This document shows, in pieces, positions 57,560-64,000 of a DNA stretch of 64,000 nt; position 1 is the stretch's first letter; each line of letters opens with the position of its first letter. The position numbers and the translations under genes were made by a program. Origin of the DNA: Maylandia zebra (lineage: Eukaryota; Chordata; Actinopteri; Cichliformes; Cichlidae); contig NC_135178.1 of NCBI RefSeq assembly GCF_041146795.1, forward strand, positions 7,136,844-7,200,843. Reading direction: 5' to 3'. The notes below the pieces were generated by a model that ran no database searches, was not told where the DNA came from, and worked only from the letters and a program-made list of their open reading frames with translations.

Positions 57560-58430
57560 CATCTGAACACCAAAGACAGTCTGACAGGCATAAAATAGTG
57601 TTTGTACAGCAAGATTCTCAAAAAGATGTTTGCTAAAAACTTGGCATATCTTGATGAGACAGAAGTGTCATCAGAAATGGTGTCAATAAAGGTTAGCTGT
57701 TAGGAAGCCATTCTTAATGAAGGGAAACAGAGAGGAAAGGACGAGGAAGTTACACAAGAACAAAAGTCAGTAAGTCAGTAAGGGGTCTTATGAGTGATGA
57801 ATCCAATTCTGAAGTTCTTGGTTTGTCATCAGTATGTACAGAGAGGTTGAGTGAGAGGGACAGGGAGTGTCTACAGCCATCTGTAAAAACAGTAGAGGCT
57901 CAGTGGTGTTGGCGATCTTTCCAAAATTGATGGAATTATGAAGACAGAAAAGTACTGGGTCAGATTTTGAACCACCATGTAACATCTGGAAACCATCTGA
58001 TTGCCAACAACACCATTCTTGAGCGTGAATATGATCACTGCCAAAGCAATAAAAGCACACCTGGATAGACATTACTGAAGCAGTGTGGGATCATCCTGAC
58101 AGAGAATGGAACAAAAGGCAGAAGAGTTCTGAATCTCTCAGTCTTTTTTATTATTGTAGGGTCTTTACCTGACAGTATAAATGGCCTTAAGGCGACTGTC
58201 TTTGTCATTTGGCACTTTAAAAACAAAGCTGAATTGAATGTCCTTGAAGAAGCCTGAAGAATTGTTCCTGAACACTTCTTACAGGAATGACAAGAAAGCT
58301 GCCTAAGATTTTCCAGGCTTGTACCAAATATTGAAACTTGAAGTTTTGCAAAATCTGTTTTCCATACTGTATTTTCGAGCATGTTTGTACATGATTCAAT
58401 ACATTTTTGCACCCATTTTCCTTGCAAAAT
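57560..58430 (+). mobile_element. degraded Tc1-like transposon
   Basis: Phrases match a fish Tc1 family in order: CTACAGCCATCTGTAAAAAC, AAATTGATGGAATTATGAAG, GAAGCAGTGTGGGATCATCC and TGACAAGAAAGCTGCCTAAG. The catalytic core is partly deleted (the block with the second Asp is missing) and stops are frequent. Ends are approximate. Confidence 0.65.
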
Positions 58431-58814
58431 CAAAAAAAAAATTGTTTGATTTGAGACTTTTTCACAGTACTATAGTGTTGTGATCAGTCAGCTGGTACCA
58501 TGTGTAAGCACGTCGATGACCATGGAAGAAAATGGGAGCTAAGGTTTAGTAGTAATTTGTTTTCCAATATAGAAGTGCTGTTTATCCAGTACTTCTGAGG
58601 TAATGTAGCCTGCTTCTTGTTTTCAGGCTACTTGGTAATAGATGAGATGTACTTGACTTCCTAAGACCATCAAAGGTATGTGATAAGATAACTGGAATGT
58701 TGGGAGGTTTTATACATGAGCAATTAACTAAACATCCAGCGGGTTACACAATGAAACACATAAATCAGTCTAATACAAAACGGATAACTGGATAAGTGTT
58801 TTACTGTCATCCAG
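58431..58814. other. intergenic, nothing recognised
   Basis: No coding or repeat feature that I can support. Confidence 0.4.
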
Positions 58815-59115
58815 CCTTTTATCCTTAACAAGGTCGGGAGTGGGGGCGATGGGGCACCTGGAGCATATCGCAGCAGTCACAGGGCAAAAGGCAGGGTGAG
58901 AGACAACCACTTGCACTCACTCCTATGGCCAATTAACCTAACCCCACTAAATGCATGTCTTTGGTCTGTGGGAGAAGCCATAGCACCCACAGAGAACCCA
59001 TGCAAACATGGGAGAACATGCCAACTACACACAGAAAGGCCTGCGCCAGTTGTTGGAGTCAAACTCAGGACCTTCTGGCTGTGAGGCAACAGAGCTAACC
59101 ACCATGCCACCATCC
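58815..59115 (-). repeat. long copy of the ATGG-tailed fish repeat, reverse
   Basis: Runs from ATCCTTAACAAGGTCGGGAG through CTAAATGCATGTCTTTGGTC to CAGAGCTAACCACCATGCCA. It is the fullest copy of the family in this window and is diverged. On the minus strand its head (GGTGGTTAGCTCTGTTGCCT) is vaguely tRNA-like. Confidence 0.6.
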
Positions 59116-59504
59116 TGCACTGTTTTGATCATTTGATCTGAAAAGAAGCCAGCGCAACAGAAGGACAAACAAGTAGTTCATATCCGTGTGTGTGTGGTGA
59201 ACTATAATGAATGAGACGATCTGAAAGCCACACTGGATTATGTCCTACTTTATGTTTGTTATGTGGTACCTGATTTTTGTCCTTTAACTAAAGACATTTG
59301 CACCACAGAATGATGCAGCAAACGTATAAACTGGTGCAAGAGAAGCAGAATGCAGGAAATAAGGTTTCTGATGCTCATCATTTCCTGGGGAAGGAACATC
59401 TTCTCCACCACCCCCACCTCCCCAAGCCCAGCCCACGGCTGAAAAAGGACAACAAACATGGCTGTTCAAATGGTCCTTTATAACTACGAGAGAAAAAACA
59501 AAGC

Positions 59505-62500
59505 AAAACCAGAACGCTTTTTTATTTCTTACAACTGATTATCATCATAGTGTGCACTTAATACTGTAGCTTAGTCCCTTTATACACACACGCATACATA
59601 CACACATTTATTCAATCAGCTTTCACTTAGCTGAGGGACTGTTTCAGCACTGCATGTAGTGTGATCAGGAAAGTAAATCCACTTCAACGACAATCTGCAT
59701 CAGACTGTAAAATGTGGTATTATTATTAAAACAATACGAAAAAAGGCAACATGGAAACAAAAAGACAAATTAAAGCATGTTCAGTGAAATTCTCAGAGCA
59801 TTTTCAAGTAAACAAAGAAAAATACAAGTAGCATGATGTAGTGGACCCACTAAAGACATAAAGCTCTCTTCACATCCTCTTTAAGGGCCTTTTTCTAAAG
59901 GACCAAACAACGTCGTCCATCGCGGCTGCATCATGTGGCGGTGGAATGCGCGCCCTAGCTTTTGCTGGCCGTCTGGTCTCTCCTCAGCAGGCTGGGCTCG
60001 GCGGTCATCAATCACCACACGTCAGCACACGCTGGACGTTGTAAAAAAGAAACGGTCCCAAGATCACTAAAGCGTGATCAAAACACATTCCACTTTCAGG
60101 ATCGCGAGGCTTCGAATCTCCTTTGCGCCTCTCGTTCCTGTCGGGAGCAATAAAACACATGGGCCAGCGGTGGAATCAGGCAGAGCACAATGTTTTTTTA
60201 AAAGAAAACTAACAAAAGGCTGCTAATCCTCAGCGTCTCGCCATCAGCAAAGAGCCTCTGCCTTCAAAAGTCATTAAATAACTCAGTCTCACTCCATCTT
60301 GTACACAAACAGTCGATGTGACGGGCTCGTGTGCTCACTTCAGATCACTGGATGTCCACCGCTGTTTTACACACAGTAGCAACGAGCTTTTGGCAAACGG
60401 CTCGCTTCGAAATCAACACAGAAAAATGTCGTTTCTAATGCAGCTATTGATACCAGCTGGCAGCTCTACGCACCACAGTCACCTTAACCGGAGACACGAA
60501 GAGGAAAGTCCAACATCAGCTTCAAAAACAAAAAGATTCACAGCCATCGCTCATGATCAGCGTTTCTCGAGAGGCACCAACATGAAAGAGAGGGTTTTTC
60601 CACAAAACCACGTCCGCACTGTGAAACTGGTCTGGAAATACGGCTGCAGCTTAAAAATGTCACATTTTCAGTCTGAGAAATATCTGCTGAACTATTAAGG
60701 CAGGATATTATTGTGGAATACATTAAAAAAAAAAAGCTTATCTCAGTGCAGCTATTCAAAGTGTGTGTGTTATAAATCGATAAACATGTAAGACAACGTT
60801 AGCACTGACTTCACTATAATGCACTACGCAAATAAATAGAGTGAACTTGGTATGTTGAGGCACACAGCAGTCAGACAGCGTGACAGTAATGGTGCAGACT
60901 GAAGTTAGAGTTATTACATGGCATCGTGCTCCACAGTATTTCCTTAGCAATGCTTGGTCATATTATCAACTTTATTTACACCGCAAAAGCACAAAATCAC
61001 CAAAACATTTTGCATATTGCAAAATGGATTACCTAATAATTTGTGTATAATTAAAATAAACGGCCTTGCAACATTTCTGGACGTTAAAGGAAGAGTTTAA
61101 AATCTTGTGTAACATATGCGTTTGGTTTCTTGCTACGAGTTTGATCTTAATATGTCTGATTCCCCCCTTAAAGGTCACACGTTGTGCACCATTCATGTGC
61201 TTATTTGATTACCTTTTGGAAGTCCAGTTCTAGCCACCTGCAGGTGCAAATATATAAATTCACCATAGACCTCGATTGTACACAGAAAGCAAACATCTGC
61301 ATCGAAACATCCAGATTTTCACATCTGGGACACTCGGGGACAAAGCAATAAAGGGAGGTGCGGGTGCTTGTTGCTTTTTTTGACACATAGTTGTGCACCT
61401 TGATTTTGAACTCTTGACTCGAGGAAGGCAAGTGTTAACCACTACCATTTTCTTCTACAAGATGAAATTTAACTTAAAGGGTCACTGATTTGACACAGTA
61501 CAGGAGGTCCTGTTTGCATCGCACACACAAACATCCAAGTAGTCAGAACAGAATTTCCAGGGAAAGCTCTAAAAATAGCAGCTGAAGGCAGTCTAAAGGT
61601 GCAGAAGGAGGTGACCTTGAAGGGTAAGGCGTTTGCTTTTCACAGACAGTTCACAGAACTTTTGATCACACTTTACAGATCAGAGCCAAACTGAGGTTTT
61701 CATGTCTGGTTACTGGCAAGAAAGCAGCAAAACGCATCACTGAAAACATCCACCTGCTGCTTTAACTGAAGCACTGCTTTGGCCTAAAATAAATTTTTAA
61801 AAAAGCTCATGAAAGTGTCTAGTCTTGCTTCCTAAAACCAGAGCCTGGCATGAAATCTACAGCTGAGTCCATTATCTAAGGTTCTAGTTTTCTAGTTACT
61901 CATAGCTTGATTATGATGAAATGTGTGCTGTATGTGCCCAATGAACGAAGTGCACGACGGCAACTCCAGGCCTATAAAATACAAACACGTTATATAGTTC
62001 TTCAAATGAATATTAGTCTAAAGTCTTGGATCTATTACAGAAAACCTATCATAGTGTGTTAGTGCGGCTTAACAACAGAAAAGTGCAGCAGAGTTGTAGA
62101 ACAAAGTGCACACCTGTCCTTGAAAGCAGTCAGTCGTGATCAGCATCAATGAATGAATGAATCTGAAACTAGTTTGGCAACTCCTCAAATCCTCAGCTTT
62201 ACAAACTGGAGAAGAAGAAAAAAAGAGCTTGTTTTCTGGTCTCCTGCATCAAAACTCACACAGGCACTTTATCCGTTGTATGAGAGGCATCTGTTATCGC
62301 ACTGCAACATCTGGAAGACTTGGAGTAAAATCCTGCATCTGTCTCAAGTCTGACCAAAGGGAATTTACAAAGTTTTAGGGGGAAATTCCAACATGACTAA
62401 CCTTTGGTTTCTTATAATGTAGAAACTGAACATTTACGGGGGGAAACATCCAGTAATTATTCCCCATCAAGAAGAAAAGCCTATGACAAACCTTATGCTG

Positions 62501-62991
62501 CAAAGCAGAGTGTTTAAAGTCAGATTTGATGGAATTCCCCTTGAACAAACTACAACCTGGAGAATGGGTGCAGAGCGGAGAAACGTATGCAAGACCAATC
62601 CAGATAGAAGGCACTGAGACTTGGCTTCTTTTTCACGCTGCTACTTCAGGCATGAATTGGAGGAAAAGATGAACCACAGGTATTCACATCCTGTCCTTCT
62701 CATGGCTTTCTAGTATAATGGTAAACAAACAGGCAAGCCCCTGGACTACAACTCCACACAAGGGTCTCCTTAGCTGCAGTGTGAGGATGTGGCACTTGTC
62801 CAGCAAAGTCCTGGTCTGCAGTTAGTGTTGTTAAATAGCGTGGACACACTTGCAAGCATGACAGTGCTGCTGTGATGCATGGGGAGGGAGTAAGGAAGAG
62901 TTGACCGTGCAGTTGGATTGTTGCTGAGAGCTCATGACGGTCAGTGTGGCTCTGATTGTGCTGCAGGAGAAGGGCGAGGGAGACGGTGAAG
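59505..62991 (-). other. specc1l: specc1l 3' UTR (about 3.5 kb)
   Basis: Directly downstream of the specc1l stop on the minus strand. AATAAA in reverse at 59521-59526 is a plausible end. Frames such as 60318-60698 lack any family match and are taken as chance. The transcript end is inferred only. Confidence 0.5.
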
Positions 62992-63081
62992 TCAGGTCTC
63001 AAAGTACTTGTAGATGGCTGTAACGTAAGTCATGACACTTTGCCAGTCTGGCCTCTCTGTGTGCACCATCTCATTAATGTC
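62992..63081 (-). CDS. specc1l: Cytospin-A (SPECC1L), last coding exon
   Basis: A 90-bp terminal exon preceded by a clear acceptor (TTTTCCAG on the minus strand) encodes 29 residues and a stop. It starts [20 protein letters not shown] and ends TAIYKYFET, the end of the calponin-homology domain of cytospin-A. The protein is a cytoskeletal cross-linker that binds actin and microtubules and acts in cell adhesion and facial development. The rest of the gene lies beyond 64000. The position beside adora2a matches human chromosome 22, which argues against the paralogue SPECC1. Confidence 0.9.
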   Translation of the reverse strand, partial: DINEMVHTERPDWQSVMTYVTAIYKYFET

Positions 63082-64000
63082 CTGGAAAAGACAAACAGAC
63101 ACTTTAGACACTACATATTTTATATGATGTTTTTCACTTCATTAAAGGGCGTTATTTATAATTTATCAATAATGATTATGGTTAAACACAACCAAGTCGT
63201 CTTGATAATAAGAGTTGCCAACTCCAGCTGTAACAGCAGTAAGTAAACCCTGAGTGAAGCATTTGATTTATGATATGTACCTACTGATGAACAAGGCCGT
63301 ATAGCATTGGAGAGGATCCTGTATAATATTTACATTTTCAACCCATTCAAATAAACTTCCAGATGAGTTTGACATTCTGGGAAACTCCTTAGACTTGAAC
63401 ATAATCATGTTCAATGTGAGTCTACAGCTAGCACCTGGTCAGCATGCTTTCAGTTAGCATAAAGGAAAAACAGCTAACCTGGCTCTGTGGAATGGTAACA
63501 AAATCTACCTGTAAGCACCTCCAGATCTCACTGACCAACACGTTTCATCTCATTTGTGTAATCTCAAGCATCACCCTGAAGAACGAAGTCAAAAGCCATG
63601 CACCATAACTTCCTGATAAGCTGTCTCTAAAGCTAATATAACTACAAACACTACATTTAAAACACAACCCAGACATTTAAAATTGTATTAAGGGTAAAGT
63701 TAAGCATGATTACAGCTGGTCTAACAGGTGGCTGCTGTCACAGCTCTCTGCAAGGCTTCTCCTCAGCTCATTCAAGTCACTGCTGGACCTCCTAATCATG
63801 CCCGAGCCCCTCTGCAGCATTTTCAGGGGAGCTATGTGACAAACAGCACGAGGGTGATCACCTTAACACGCTATTTAAAAAGCTGGTAGCAGTCTATAGA
63901 TAGCAGTGATAATTTCATTCTTTAATAACCTTTGTAATAGTTTTTGTCAACAACCTTTTTTTTGTGGAACAAGACTATATCTAAGATGAAATGTACTGAC
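63082..64000 (-). other. specc1l: specc1l last intron with a repeat fragment
   Basis: Intronic by position. About 63355-63560 contains AACAGCTAACCTGGCTCTGT and GGTAACAAAATCTACCTG, phrases of a widespread fish repeat. No further specc1l exon was found. Confidence 0.5.

Noticed and set aside
58990-59110. Possible tRNA gene in reverse
   Set aside because: Only a loose resemblance to tRNA promoter boxes; no cloverleaf can be drawn, and the sequence belongs to an interspersed repeat.
60318-60698. 126-codon frame in the specc1l 3' region
   Set aside because: Low-complexity composition, no motif, and located in the inferred 3' UTR of the opposite strand.
63720-63850. Possible extra specc1l exon (minus strand)
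   Set aside because: A short Ser/Arg/Leu-rich frame exists, but it does not match the calponin-homology domain expected just before the last exon, and splice sites are weak.

Overview
The window is nuclear DNA of a teleost fish, most likely a percomorph and possibly a cichlid (low confidence). The grounds are spliced vertebrate genes with GT/AG introns, fish-like orthologues, and a dense mix of Tc1, hAT, L2 and R4/Dong-type repeats. No prokaryotic features, CRISPR array, rRNA or convincing tRNA gene was seen. Exon joins were worked out by hand; in every complete gene the exon lengths sum to an intact reading frame.

Left third (1-17 kb, + strand). The window opens inside susd1, whose first exons lie upstream. 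Its remaining exons (3219-11364) encode two calcium-binding EGF domains, eight sushi domains, a short fibronectin-like region, a transmembrane helix and a tiny tail. The upstream intron holds a nearly whole Tc1 transposon (1341-2946). Next come a non-coding exon and a single coding exon for the BTB/zinc-finger repressor zbtb26 (15070-16398).

Middle (18-34 kb). A complete 12-exon P2X ATP-gated channel (18398-21943, +), a complete 6-exon gucd1 (23142-25730, +) and a complete 10-exon upb1 (28004-32643, -) follow. upb1 encodes beta-ureidopropionase, the last step of pyrimidine breakdown.

Accessory block (34-46 kb). A 5.5 kb element bounded by matching inverted ends (34272-39736) carries an intact 4-exon gene for a DUF4806 protein and no visible transposase. 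An R4/Dong-like LINE with an (AT)n tract is inserted in it. Then come a small intact C22orf15/CXorf65-family gene (40841-41908, -), a 5'-truncated L2 LINE, and a second R4/Dong-like LINE in the opposite orientation, itself split by a hAT element with a target duplication.

Right third (47-64 kb, - strand). The two-exon adenosine A2a receptor gene adora2a (47728-50211) is followed by about 9 kb of non-coding DNA, then the long 3' UTR and last coding exon of specc1l (62992-63081). Gene order specc1l-adora2a-upb1-gucd1 matches human 22q11.23, while susd1 and zbtb26 are on human chromosome 9, so a linkage junction lies in the P2X region. ADORA2A and P2X receptors both respond to extracellular purines; their nearness here is noted, not claimed as functional.
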